Positions 14,860 through 24,193 of a DNA stretch of 64,000 bases are shown here, piece after piece. The notes beneath the pieces were generated by a model that made no database searches, was not told the origin of the DNA, and saw only the letters and a list, made by a program, of their open reading frames with translations. The position numbers and the translations under genes were made by a program. Each line of letters begins with the position of its first letter. Position 1 is the first letter of the stretch. The stretch comes from Haemophilus sp. C1. GTDB taxonomy: Bacteria; Pseudomonadota; Gammaproteobacteria; Enterobacterales; Pasteurellaceae. The DNA lies in contig NZ_LDVZ01000007.1 of assembly GCF_001276515.1 (NCBI RefSeq), positions 1 to 64,000 on the forward strand, read 5' to 3'.

Positions 14860-16874
14860 TATTTCCATCTCCCAATAGTCATCCAATCTGCAGCCCCTAA
14901 ATACCAGCTTGTTACTGTCGCTGTTGTGTTCGTTTTGGATTGCATAAATACCCAGTTATATTCTCCCTTACTGCTTGCCCTTGATTCGTATCGTTCTGTA
15001 ATAAAACATCGATACTCTTTATCTACATATGCAATCGGCAGCACGATATCTGTATGCACAGTAGTACCGCCTCGAGTAAAAACAATTAAACCTGTTTGAA
15101 TCATCGTCCCATCAGGATATTTTCTAATTTCAACGTTACCGATTTTTTGATAGGTAATTACAGCATTAATAATTTGAGAGGTAGCCTGATTAAAATCAGT
15201 AATCTGACTAGCCGTGTGCGTATGATTACGGTCTGCTTTGCCTTGTAATTCTTGTGCTAATCGCCCTGCATCAAGTGCACCAGCATTAGTTACCTCGCCG
15301 TGGGATTTAATCCAAAAGACCACATCATCAAAACTATTAAGGGCTTTGATGCATAATTTGAGGATTAATGATTTGGGGCGAGTTTCATCGCCACCTGTTG
15401 CCATTTGAGAGGTATCTTTTGGGAACACAAAGCCATTATCTCCATCTGCATTGTCATAACCAAGGGTGCTCCACAAATCTGAAGACTGAGCAAATGTTGT
15501 ATAATCAAAATACGAATTATTCCGTCCTTGACTTGAGTGATTAAACCAAGAATCGTAGTCTATCGGTACTCTATGCACATGTCGTTTTAACTCATCCTCT
15601 TGCGTTTGCCCTACAAATAGCCCATTTCCCGCATTACGCAAAAATCTATCTGCTACTTTAGGCACACTAGCAATTGAGCCATATTTACCGACTAAGTGAC
15701 GATATAACTCAGGGTAACGTTGCTCGGTAACTTGTGTGGCAATCTCATCAAAGGCAATCCAGCCAGTGGGAATATTATCCACGGCAAAATAAGCCGTCAT
15801 GCCTACATCGCTACGGGGTAAATCAGGGAGTTTGTTGCTGTTGCCTAACACCTGATACAAATCAGGAAAGGTTTGTTGATTAAAGGTCGAGCCGTCAGCA
15901 CGTAAAAAACCGACGGGATTGGTCACCGCGCGTGGAAATGATACTACTGCACCTAAAGGCAAGCCTTTTTTAGCAGCCTCGCCCACCGCATATTCAGATG
16001 CAAATTTGTTTTTATCTGTTCCATCTGTTTTATGCGATATTGGCAAAATACCTGGCTCTGTTTCTGTTGCTGATTTTGCTGTCCATTTTGTATTAGCAAG
16101 ATCTTCGGCTTCAACTGCTTTGTCATAAGTGGCTTTAACCGCGGCACTGGTTGCGACGGTGTCTGCGCTATTGCTATTTACGGCAGAGGATTTTTTGCTA
16201 TTGGGGATGTAATTAGAGAGATTGCGTGTAAGCGCATCAATAAATGCTTTTAGTAACTTAATCGATTTCGGGGTGGCAGCCATATCTTCGGATTCCGACT
16301 CATATCCCGAATAGAGTTGGGTTATCCCTTGTTGTGTGGTGTTTGCCTTGGCTATTTCGTGGGTGTGTCCGCTTTCATCAAATCCATTTTGCGTTGTGGC
16401 AGTAATGGTTTTTGGTGCCATTTGTTGGCGGGTGACAAAAATCACACTGTTATCAATGGATAATGTTACCGCACTAGAGGATTCTACTTTTAAGATCATC
16501 CGCAATACTTGGACTTTACCACTGCCACTACTTTCTGTTGGTTTAAAACTTTCAGGGCAGTTTGCGTAGGCAATGAGTTTATTTTGTGAGTCAAATACGC
16601 CCATTTCTCTTATGTAAAAACCGCCGACATTTTCAGGGATGGTTAATTCAACGATCACCTGTTTATTATTGCGAGGGTCGAGAGAGACGGCACTGACTGG
16701 TGCAATGTGCGTTTGATGTACGAGAGCTGTTGCGCTCGCCGTTGGTGTGACCGCCTGTCCATTGCCATCACCCACAGCAAATTTGGCGAGTTGCAACGGT
16801 TGCCCTTGGCTTAATGCGTGAGCGATAGCATGTGTTCCGTAGTCGGTTAATATTGCAAAATATTGTGATGCCAT
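14859..16874 (-). CDS. H: Tail fibre protein gpH
   Basis: A 671-residue fibre, the likely host-recognition protein. The N-terminal 150 residues are P2 gpH / tail-collar-fibre-like (FAILTDYGTHAIAHALSQG, then VGGFYIREMGVFD). The middle carries tail-collar repeats (LPLGAVVSFPRAVTNPVGFLR, and a second at NIPTGWIAFDE). The C-terminus (residues 585-671) is gp53-like, with DGTMIQTG and a WMTIGRW end, and probably forms the receptor-binding tip. It lies in the order V-W-J-I-H-G of P2. Confidence 0.9.
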   Translation of the reverse strand: MASQYFAILTDYGTHAIAHALSQGQPLQLAKFAVGDGNGQAVTPTASATALVHQTHIAPVSAVSLDPRNNKQVIVELTIPENVGGFYIREMGVFDSQNKLIAYANCPESFKPTESSGSGKVQVLRMILKVESSSAVTLSIDNSVIFVTRQQMAPKTITATTQNGFDESGHTHEIAKANTTQQGITQLYSGYESESEDMAATPKSIKLLKAFIDALTRNLSNYIPNSKKSSAVNSNSADTVATSAAVKATYDKAVEAEDLANTKWTAKSATETEPGILPISHKTDGTDKNKFASEYAVGEAAKKGLPLGAVVSFPRAVTNPVGFLRADGSTFNQQTFPDLYQVLGNSNKLPDLPRSDVGMTAYFAVDNIPTGWIAFDEIATQVTEQRYPELYRHLVGKYGSIASVPKVADRFLRNAGNGLFVGQTQEDELKRHVHRVPIDYDSWFNHSSQGRNNSYFDYTTFAQSSDLWSTLGYDNADGDNGFVFPKDTSQMATGGDETRPKSLILKLCIKALNSFDDVVFWIKSHGEVTNAGALDAGRLAQELQGKADRNHTHTASQITDFNQATSQIINAVITYQKIGNVEIRKYPDGTMIQTGLIVFTRGGTTVHTDIVLPIAYVDKEYRCFITERYESRASSKGEYNWVFMQSKTNTTATVTSWYLGAADWMTIGRWK

Positions 16875-16882
16875 AAATATTC

Positions 16883-17422
16883 CTATTGTGGATATATAGT
16901 GATGATTTCACCGCATTGTTGACCAATAAAGGTTCTGAGTGCCCCTGTTGGTGAGATTGCGATAGCGAGCTGATTGAGATGTCTTGAGACGGGTTTTACA
17001 TCATTAATAAGCCGCACTAGTTCGTTATAGGTTTGTTCATTCAAGCCACTTTCAGAAACTTCTACGGTTAAGCTAAATGTTCCTGGTGTGCCTTGTGGGT
17101 TGGTTTGAAACCATTCTTTCAGTTCAATGAGATAGCCTATTGGCTTAACCACACGTTTTACTGCACCAATTGTGCCTTTGTGTTTGTGTACAAAATAAGA
17201 TTGTTTAATCGCAATGCGTTTAACTTCTTCTGTCCAGTTTTCATCCCATTTATCCACCGAAAATGCCCAGGCTAAATAAGGCAGTAATTCGGTGGGGCAG
17301 CGTTCAGGGTTGATTAAATCTGCAATAACAATGGGATTTTCTACCGCACTTTTTAGAATTTCTGCCGCACGTTTTTCTAATGGGGTTGAGCCTATCGGCA
17401 GTAAATGATTAGTAATCATCAC
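16883..17422 (-). CDS. I: Baseplate protein gpI
   Basis: A 179-residue P2 gpI-like baseplate wedge protein (LLPIGSTPLEKRAAEILKSA, then LLPYLAWAFSVDKWDENW). It overlaps the end of J by 14 bases. Length matches P2 I (176). It joins V, W and J in the baseplate. Confidence 0.92.
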   Translation of the reverse strand: MMITNHLLPIGSTPLEKRAAEILKSAVENPIVIADLINPERCPTELLPYLAWAFSVDKWDENWTEEVKRIAIKQSYFVHKHKGTIGAVKRVVKPIGYLIELKEWFQTNPQGTPGTFSLTVEVSESGLNEQTYNELVRLINDVKPVSRHLNQLAIAISPTGALRTFIGQQCGEIITIYPQ

Positions 17423-18323
17423 TTGTCACGATCTCCAAATTAATTGCCGTGCAGTAGGCTGATTTTGAACTTGGTAGCACAATATCGGCGGTAGGAGAGA
17501 TAAGTTCTACCCGTTGTACACCTTCTAAGTGTAATGCGGCATAAATACCTGATAGGCTAATGTCTCGCCCTAAACGGTGTTTTTCTTTGGTGTAAGCCGT
17601 CAATTTTTTTAATGCGGCGGCTTTGATGGGTTCGTATTCAGGACCACGATAAAGATGTAATTTGGCTCGGATTTCGTAGGATTGGATTACCGCACTTTGG
17701 ACAATAACGCGGTCGCCAATAGGGCGGATGTCATCATCGTTAAGTTTTGCTCGAACCACATTTAAAAGACTTTCCTCTGCCTCGCCTTGACCATTACGGC
17801 TTAAAATCGTCACGGTAACATTAGCGGGCTGAGGGGAAACCACCGACACATCTGCAACATCAGGGTGTGCAGAGAGCGCGTGGAAGATATAAGCAGAGCG
17901 AGGACCCGCTACAGAAAGCCCCTCAAAGGCTAATTGCGTGCGCAATCTTAATGAGGTGTCATCTTCTAAAATTTCGGGGATTTTAGGCGTAACATTATTA
18001 TTCGCCTCTTGAATGACTTGTCTTTTTACATTGTAATTGGCGGCAATCACATCCAAATCTGAACCGCTTGCATAGGCTAACATTGTGGCTTTTGCCGCGT
18101 TATTGATGCGGTTTCTTTCCATCAACTGTAAGTAAACCACTTCTTGTAATAATTTAGTGATAGGTTCACTTTCTAAACTTAATCGTGCTTGCCAAAATGC
18201 TCTTTCATCTTGTGGGAAAAGCGCGATAAATTCCGCTTTTCTGTCTGCGAGCAAACTTTCAAAATCTAAATCTTCTAGCACTTTCGGTGCATCTAGTTTT
18301 GATAAATCGACTAATTCGCTCAT
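17409..18323 (-). CDS. J: Baseplate protein gpJ
   Basis: A 304-residue P2 gpJ-like baseplate wedge protein of the baseplate J family (LLQEVVYLQLMERNRINNAA, ASGSDLDVIAANYNVKR, DTSLRLRTQLAFEG). It overlaps W by 4 bases and I by 14. Length matches P2 J (302). Confidence 0.93.
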   Translation of the reverse strand: MSELVDLSKLDAPKVLEDLDFESLLADRKAEFIALFPQDERAFWQARLSLESEPITKLLQEVVYLQLMERNRINNAAKATMLAYASGSDLDVIAANYNVKRQVIQEANNNVTPKIPEILEDDTSLRLRTQLAFEGLSVAGPRSAYIFHALSAHPDVADVSVVSPQPANVTVTILSRNGQGEAEESLLNVVRAKLNDDDIRPIGDRVIVQSAVIQSYEIRAKLHLYRGPEYEPIKAAALKKLTAYTKEKHRLGRDISLSGIYAALHLEGVQRVELISPTADIVLPSSKSAYCTAINLEIVTSDDY

Positions 18324-18658
18324 TGTTTATGTCCTAAAAATAGTTTTTCGTTTCGCATTTCTTGGTTGTCTTTACGACTGCGTGCGACATAGCTTGCCAC
18401 AATACCACCTTCAACCAACTCTGGTTTAAATTGTGTGATCTGTACGCGTGGTTCCCAGCGATTAATTGCGGTGACGGCACAAGCTGCGAGTTGTAATAAC
18501 AATGTGTGGCTAATTGGTCGGTCTATTAGCATTGGAATTAAACTGCCATATTCACGCCGCTGAATGCGCGAGCCAACTGGCGTTAGCAAAATATCGGCAA
18601 TGGATTGTTTAATGTGGTCGCTTTCGTTTTTTAATGTTTCGCCAGTGTATCGATTCAT
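18320..18658 (-). CDS. W: Baseplate protein gpW
   Basis: A 112-residue P2 gpW / T4 gp25-like baseplate protein (MNRYTGETL, ILLTPVGSRIQRREYGSLIP). The E-Y-G-S-x-I-P segment is typical of the family. The start at 18658 lies one base after the V stop and gives the family length (P2 W, 115); a longer frame runs into V and is unlikely. Confidence 0.9.
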   Translation of the reverse strand: MNRYTGETLKNESDHIKQSIADILLTPVGSRIQRREYGSLIPMLIDRPISHTLLLQLAACAVTAINRWEPRVQITQFKPELVEGGIVASYVARSRKDNQEMRNEKLFLGHKQ

Positions 18659-18659
18659 G

Positions 18660-19259
18660 CTATGCCTTTGCGTTAGAGGTTCGTTGGCCATCGCCTTGTT
18701 CAACGTGAACATGGTTTTGTAAACTAATCGCTCCACCTTTAATATCACCGCTTGCGGTCACACTGCCTTGTGTGCTGATATTGCCTTTTGTGGTGCTTGT
18801 GCCTGTGGTTGATAAAGAACCGTCAATATTCACATTGCCTTTGATATTGATAGTGGGGCAGTCAATGTCAATTTGATTAGCGGCAGTAATACTGGCGGTT
18901 TTGATGCCTGTGACAACCAATGCGCCACTTGATTGGTTGTAAGTGATTTTGGCTCCGTCAGCAAATTCAATGACGTGTTCATCGGCTGAATGGCTAGGGC
19001 TGTTTTGTGTGTAAAGCCCAACTAATATGCAGGCAGTAGTAAATTCACCGCTAACCGATAACATCACACATTGTTCGCCCTCCGTAGGCGGCGACCATGT
19101 TTTAGTTGTTCCCGCACGAGGTGTGATGAATGGTAAAAACTCTGTCAGAATATCACCGCTCTTTACACGAGCACGTGCGGTGGCGTAATTCACTTCAGCG
19201 ATTACCCCAAAGCGGATAATATTGTCGAGTTTTCGTTGTAATTCAGCAGACATAGGCAT
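18660..19259 (-). CDS. V: Baseplate spike protein gpV
   Basis: A 199-residue P2 gpV-like spike. The N-terminal OB-fold region (about residues 10-95) contains GVIAEVNYATARARVKSGD and WSPPTEGEQCVMLS. The C-terminal part has short repeats (TTGTSTTKGNISTQGS, then ITAANQIDIDCPTINIKGN) that form the beta-helical tip. The trimer pierces the outer membrane. It is the first gene of the V-W-J-I-H-G operon, with an Ogr-type dyad upstream. Confidence 0.92.
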   Translation of the reverse strand: MPMSAELQRKLDNIIRFGVIAEVNYATARARVKSGDILTEFLPFITPRAGTTKTWSPPTEGEQCVMLSVSGEFTTACILVGLYTQNSPSHSADEHVIEFADGAKITYNQSSGALVVTGIKTASITAANQIDIDCPTINIKGNVNIDGSLSTTGTSTTKGNISTQGSVTASGDIKGGAISLQNHVHVEQGDGQRTSNAKA

Positions 19260-19321
19260 TCACAGTTAAAGAAAATGCCTTATTGTTGGCAATATTGTGC
19301 GGTGTGGCGAGTGGGGGCGAG

Positions 19322-19340
19322 TGTGGAATAGTAGGTAACA
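19322..19340 (-). promoter_or_regulatory. Candidate Ogr-binding dyad, late promoter PV
   Basis: TGT-N13-ACA: TGT at 19322-19324 and ACA at 19338-19340, centred at 19331. At -55 it predicts a start near 19276, 17 bases upstream of V. ACAATA (minus strand, 19281-19286) is a possible -10. It lies just beyond the terminator of the inserted two-gene cassette. Confidence 0.65.
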
Positions 19341-19343
19341 AAA

Positions 19344-19365
19344 AAGCAAGTCAGGCTACTTGCTT
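19344..19365 (-). terminator. Terminator of the inserted cassette
   Basis: AAGCAAGT / ACTTGCTT (19344-19351 with 19358-19365) is followed on the minus strand by a T-rich run. It overlaps the stop of the 143-residue gene and separates the cassette from the V promoter. Confidence 0.7.
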
Positions 19366-19795
19366 ATTCTGTTCGATCAATGATTGGATTTGGAGTATCC
19401 CATGCACGAGGGAATGGCTCATGTTGTGGTGAGAACGCTATAATCACAATATGTTCATCTGATATTTTTTGGTAATGAATTACAGGTCCAGATGTTTCTC
19501 CGTTCAAATTCATTTTTAGGTCGCTCATTGGGCAATAGCTAGTGCTATTAGCATAAGGCCCGCAATGATAATGCCAAATATTATTTTCTTGATAAACTTC
19601 GGTATTTGGAATGTCATTGAGATTGTCATCAATCCAAGATGGTTTATTTTTACCTCTTAATCGTTTTCCTTGTTCAATGGATTGCATAAAATCAAAGATG
19701 AGCTTCAATTCTTCATCTGACATCGCTTGAATGTCTTTAAAAAAGGGCGTGTTTAAACGCCCTTCTTTGAATTGTTTCGATAACTCAATCTTCAT
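19364..19795 (-). CDS. Uncharacterised cassette protein (143 aa)
   Basis: I do not recognise this protein. The N-terminal half is helical and basic (MKIELSKQFKEGRLN, then LIFDFMQSIEQGKRLRGKNK). The C-terminal half is beta-rich with an H-Y-H-C-G-P-Y segment and ends with VIIAFSPQHEPFPRAW. The layout recalls small RNase toxins of the RelE/YafO kind, but no catalytic set is clear. It lies 8 bases after the 185-residue gene and ends at its own terminator. Confidence 0.55.
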   Translation of the reverse strand: MKIELSKQFKEGRLNTPFFKDIQAMSDEELKLIFDFMQSIEQGKRLRGKNKPSWIDDNLNDIPNTEVYQENNIWHYHCGPYANSTSYCPMSDLKMNLNGETSGPVIHYQKISDEHIVIIAFSPQHEPFPRAWDTPNPIIDRTE

Positions 19796-19803
19796 TTGTT
19801 ATC

Positions 19804-20361
19804 CTACATCATCACTGCTTTTTTGAAATCATCAAAAGAATGTGACGATTTGTAGGTATACCCTGCATCTTCAGATTTGTGATAAACGCGTGATAAAACC
19901 ACTTCATCTGATTGTTGTTTATATTTTTCTGATTTCATCATATTGCAAAGTGTATGCATTTTATTGCTGAATGATTGTAGTGTTGTTGATAATTCTGGAG
20001 ATTTATTGTTAGCTATAATATTGTGAGCTAAACCATCATATTTGTTAATTTCATTTTCCAGTCTTTGAACATCATTTAAATCAATATAACTTAATGATTC
20101 TGGCGTAATTGACGCAATAACAAAGTCAGTGATAGCAGAAACAGCTTTCACCATATCAATAATCTTTTCTATATCTTGTTGATTGAGCGATTTGTTTTCA
20201 TCCGCTTTAACACTGAAAATATTTACTGTGTGTGTTGAGTGATGAACAGGATGATTCATTGCCAATGGCGCAATAAATAACGCAGACATCGCTGCGACTT
20301 TTAATTGCTTAAAAATTGGCGCAAAACTTTCAAAAATAGGATTTAATGATAGATTTGTCAT
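19804..20361 (-). CDS. Uncharacterised membrane-anchored cassette protein (185 aa)
   Basis: No family is recognised. One hydrophobic segment (about residues 22-36, LKVAAMSALFIAPLAM) follows a short N-terminus and could be a membrane anchor or signal. The rest is hydrophilic and helical, rich in Ser, Asn and Lys. A near-consensus sigma-70 promoter lies upstream. With the next gene it forms a two-gene unit inserted between T and V, suggesting a lysogen-expressed trait such as exclusion or defence. Confidence 0.6.
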   Translation of the reverse strand: MTNLSLNPIFESFAPIFKQLKVAAMSALFIAPLAMNHPVHHSTHTVNIFSVKADENKSLNQQDIEKIIDMVKAVSAITDFVIASITPESLSYIDLNDVQRLENEINKYDGLAHNIIANNKSPELSTTLQSFSNKMHTLCNMMKSEKYKQQSDEVVLSRVYHKSEDAGYTYKSSHSFDDFKKAVMM

Positions 20362-20408
20362 AAGTCACCAAAGAATAAAAGTTTGCGAAGTTTACAATTT
20401 TTTAAAGA

Positions 20409-20437
20409 AATATAAAACTATTTTCTGCAATGTGCAA
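20409..20437 (-). promoter_or_regulatory. Sigma-70 promoter of the inserted cassette
   Basis: On the minus strand: TTGCAC (20432-20437), a 17-base spacer, and TATATT (20409-20414). This is close to consensus with ideal spacing and lies 48 bases before the 185-residue gene. It would give expression independent of the late activator. Confidence 0.7.
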
Positions 20438-20441
20438 CTAA

Positions 20442-20461
20442 AAAAGGGCTTTCGCCCTTTT
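20442..20461. terminator. Terminator after the tape measure gene
   Basis: AAAAGGGC-TTTC-GCCCTTTT, a strong hairpin with A/T flanks, starts two bases beyond the end of T. It isolates T from the inserted cassette. Confidence 0.8.
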
Positions 20462-20462
20462 A

Positions 20463-23329
20463 TTATGCTCTATCCCACATGGAACTCCGCGCTCTTGCTT
20501 GGCGTTGGTTTTCGATGCGTTGTATTTCTTTTGCCACTTGCTGTGCAATGGCTCGTTCGTCCATGCCTTGTGCAGCATTGACAGTAATATTTACGCTCAT
20601 TGGTTGGCTGGTTTGTGCAATCATTGGACGAGCAGAAATGGGCGCACGAGTATCAACTTGCACAGGGGCGGCAGTTCGCTGATACCTAAACCGCCCGCAA
20701 TAAGTGCTTGTTTGCCGTAATTAAGGGCGTTGAGTGTATTGACGCCAAGGCGTGATGTGGCTTCTTTGGTCATCACATATTCGCCACCGTGAACAATGCC
20801 CATTGGTTGATATTTGCCGCCATTGCCAGTGTAACCGCCGTTGGAAAAGCCTGTATTTGCTGCCATCTTAGCTGTTTCGCTGAGTTGCTCTGCATGTTTT
20901 TTGGGTATAAGTGTATTAGCGATACTACTGACACTCGGCATATGATCTATTACCCATTGAATAGCATTTTGTAATAGCTCCAAAGGTTTTAGAGCTAAAT
21001 CAATACCTGCTGCTATCCATTCGCCAAATTTTTTACCTGCACTGGCTGCAGCTTCTAAATCTTCTTTAGTACTTTGTACTGGAGACAATAAATCAGTAAA
21101 CCATTTTACCGCTTTTTCAATCCAGCCAACGACCACACCAAATGCAGTGCCAAGCGGTTGGAATTTTTCAAGGACGGGGGCGAGACCTGATTTTAAGCCC
21201 TCCCAAAAACCGCCGAAAAATGACCGCACTTTATCCCAATATCGATAAATCATCACACCTGCCGCGACAAATGTAGCAGCGAGTAAACCTATTGGAGAAA
21301 GGAGAAAACCTATGATTGACGTTAATCCCATAAAGAGCATTCTAATAGGTGCAAAAGCAATACGAAGTATTGTTTTTAGTCCATTTAGCCAAAATGAGAG
21401 GTGTCTCATCTTTTTAATGAGTTTAACAAAGACACTCGGCATTTTTTTCAATCCGCCATAAAACATGACAGTTCCTGTTTTAGCTGAATTGAGGGTGGTT
21501 TTATAAGAAAATAAATGTTTATTTGCCTTTAAACTTTCAACAGAGACTTTTTTTAATGATTGACTTAATAAATGATTAATGCCTGTAAAACGCCCGACAC
21601 CTAATAAAATGCGTGCAACAGGATAAAACAGAAAACTAAATGCCATACTTAATGCACCTAATGCTGTAATACCTCCTGCAATTAATACACTCCATTTAAC
21701 AATTTGTCGAGTAAGTTCAGGATTCGCTTTTATCCATTCGTTCACTTTTCGCACTATTTCGGTTACCGACTGTATTGCGGTTCGAATATCATCTGAAATA
21801 GTATCATAGATCGCAATGCCTACGGATTCACGCGCAGACTCTAGATTTTTTATATCCCCCATTAAGTTATCCGCCATAACTTGCGCGACTTGCTCTGCAC
21901 GACCTGCGGAATTTTTTAATTTTTCCGTCATTTCTTGAATGCCGTGGATGCCTGCCTGTCCAACTAATTCAACCATAGCTGTCGCAGCTTCTGTACCGAA
22001 AATGTCCTTGTAATAAGCCATTTTGTCGCCAGATCCCATTTTGGCAGTTTTCTTTTCTACATCAACTAAAATGTCGGTAAGCGCACGCATATTGCCACGA
22101 CTATCTTTTGCGGATACGCCTAATTTTTTCAATGCTTTTGCTGCCGCTTTAGGAGGAGCGGAAAGTCTGAGCATGGCAGAACGTAATGATGTCCCTGCTT
22201 GAGTGCCTTTAATCCCTACGTTGCCTAACAACCCTACCATTGCTGACATGGTTTCAAAGTCTTGACCTGTTGCCGTGGCAATTGGACCTAAATATTTCAT
22301 TGTATCGCCTAAGCCTTCTAAGGTTGTGTTGGATCCACTAAATGTTGCAGTAAGCACATCTGCTACACGCCCCATTTCATCGGCAGGGATTTTAAAGCCA
22401 GAAGAAATATCTGATGAAATATCTGAAACTCGCCCCATTTCGATGCCTGCGGCTTTTGTCATTGCTAAAATAGCAGGCATTGATTTTTCGATTTGGTCTG
22501 CATTGAATCCCGCCATCGCCAAATAACCTTGACCTTGTGCGACTTCTCCTGATGTAAAGGATGTTGTTGCACCGAGATGAATCCCTTGTTGGCGCAGCCG
22601 TGCAAGTTGTTCCGCTTGCTTTGGATCAGTTTTATTTAACCCAGTTAAAGCTTGCACCTTAGAAAAATCTTGTTCAAAATCTAATGCAGGTTTAAGCATT
22701 ATACCAGTGAGCGCATTGCCTGCTGTTCCTGCGATCATGGCAGATTGCCCAAATCCCTTTAATTGCTCACTTTTCGTTTTTAAATTATCTACGCTATTTC
22801 GATAAGCTAGGTTTCTTGCTTGTCGCTGTTGCAGTTTTTTCATGGCTGCATTTTGTTTTTCAATGGCGGCCGTGGATTGACTAAGCTGTTGTTTAAGTTT
22901 TTCCTGACTTTCCTTAAATTTTGATGTGTTAAAGCCCCCAAGTTTTAATTCTTGGCGGAGTTTATTTAATTGTTTACGCTGATTTTCTTGCACTTGTGCC
23001 ATTTTATGCGCTGCTTTATGTGCTGCTTTATGTGCTTCTGTGACTTGGCGTTTAAGTGCGGCTGTCGGTGCGGCAGTATTGCGTAGTTGTTCGGCTAATT
23101 TTTTTGCTTTTTCTCGTGCTTCAACTAATTTCTGATTATTTTGCTGCAGTGAGTTTTGCAAATTTTTAAATGAATCAGCGGTTTTATTTTGTTGTTTTAG
23201 TTTATTGAGTTCATTGGTCGCACCTTTTACTTTAGATTGCAAATTATCCATTTGTTTTTGCACACCTTTTAAAGGGGCTGTGAGTTTATCAACTGCACCT
23301 AGAATTACTTTAAGCTCTAAATTTTTCAT
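20463..23329 (-). pseudogene. T: Tape measure protein gpT, frameshifted near the 3' end
   Basis: A tail tape measure of about 955 residues, which sets tail length. Residues 1-190 are coiled coil. A TP901-type core follows (about 195-530; AGFNADQIEKSMPAILAMTKAAG), then hydrophobic segments near 555, 670 and 690. The frame from 23329 leaves the conserved sequence after GISELPP and ends at 20621. The true C-terminus (VQVDTRAPISARP to SSMWDRA) continues in another frame to 20463. One extra C in the CCCC run at 20665-20668 (G on the plus strand) restores it. Confidence 0.88.
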
Positions 23330-23400
23330 TTTTACCCACTTTTTCTTGACATTTTAGGAATGAGGAACAAATAATGAACAAACTTAACAGGGAGAGAACG

Positions 23401-23712
23401 ATGGAAATTTTTGTTTTGCTCATTGGTTTGCCAATTATTGTTGGTTTACTTATTGCATTTGGTACTGCAGTATTAGCCGCATTTAGTTATATTTTTGTTG
23501 GCGCATTATCTTTAGCGATTAATTTCTGGTATATCACGTTAGCAATAATGCTTGTTTTGCTTGCACCTCTTATTTATTTAAATAGTTGGCTATTTTGGCT
23601 TTTGGCTGCAATCGTTATTTTCTTTACTGTTGCTTGGTTTTTTGGTGGAGATACCGAACAAATCAAAGCAGAAATTGAACGTAAACGTATTGCTAAAGAG
23701 CATAAATTGTAA
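23401..23712 (+). CDS. Small membrane protein, plus-strand insertion between S and T
   Basis: A 103-residue protein made almost entirely of hydrophobic segments (about residues 2-35, 42-60 and 65-85) with a charged tail (EIERKRIAKEHKL). I start it at 23401, where AGGGAGAG precedes the ATG; an ATG at 23374 would add nine residues. A TTGACA at 23348-23353 could be a -35. It runs against the late genes, so it is an accessory gene with its own expression. The function is unknown. Confidence 0.65.
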   Translation: MEIFVLLIGLPIIVGLLIAFGTAVLAAFSYIFVGALSLAINFWYITLAIMLVLLAPLIYLNSWLFWLLAAIVIFFTVAWFFGGDTEQIKAEIERKRIAKEHKL

Positions 23713-23722
23713 ATTAATCTAA

Positions 23723-24193
23723 TTAAAATTCTTTACCCGCTATAGCTCTAAGCACAAATCTTTCAATCATTTCAATATCTTCTTCTGTAAAGCCCAGTAA
23801 TTCACGCTGGGCATATAGCACCTTGAAATCTTTATATTTAGATGGGCTAGAATGTAAGCCATATTGATGCACTGCAGCAATCGCAGCATCTCCACCATAA
23901 AAACCGAGTGAAATTCCTTCTTCTTGGTAACGTAATTTCATGTGGGCTGGCGTGACCAATTTTCTAAACATTAATTGGCGTTTAATTCGCCCTTTCTTTT
24001 TGCCAAATTGTTTTCTTGGTTTACGAGGTTCATAAGGTGAACCGTCAGGATTTTGTTGGGCTTTGATTCTTCGGCGTTGATTTCTTGCAAGTTCTCGACC
24101 TATTTGTTGATAAAGTAATCGTCTGCGAGGTTTACTGATATTATTTAATAAGGCAGCCAAAGCGACTTTAATTTTCTGAACATCATCACTCAT
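23723..24193 (-). CDS. S: Tail completion protein gpS
   Basis: A 156-residue protein of the P2 gpS / phage virion morphogenesis family (RRRLLYQQIGRELARNQRRR, QQNPDGSPYEPRKPR, AAVHQYG). It works with R at the tail-head junction. It overlaps R by 4 bases. The match to P2 in length is good. Confidence 0.9.
   Translation of the reverse strand: MSDDVQKIKVALAALLNNISKPRRRLLYQQIGRELARNQRRRIKAQQNPDGSPYEPRKPRKQFGKKKGRIKRQLMFRKLVTPAHMKLRYQEEGISLGFYGGDAAIAAVHQYGLHSSPSKYKDFKVLYAQRELLGFTEEDIEMIERFVLRAIAGKEF

Noticed and set aside
19364..20361. Firm call of a type II toxin-antitoxin pair
   Set aside because: The two-gene layout is suggestive, but the larger protein has a membrane segment and neither shows a recognisable antitoxin or RNase catalytic set.
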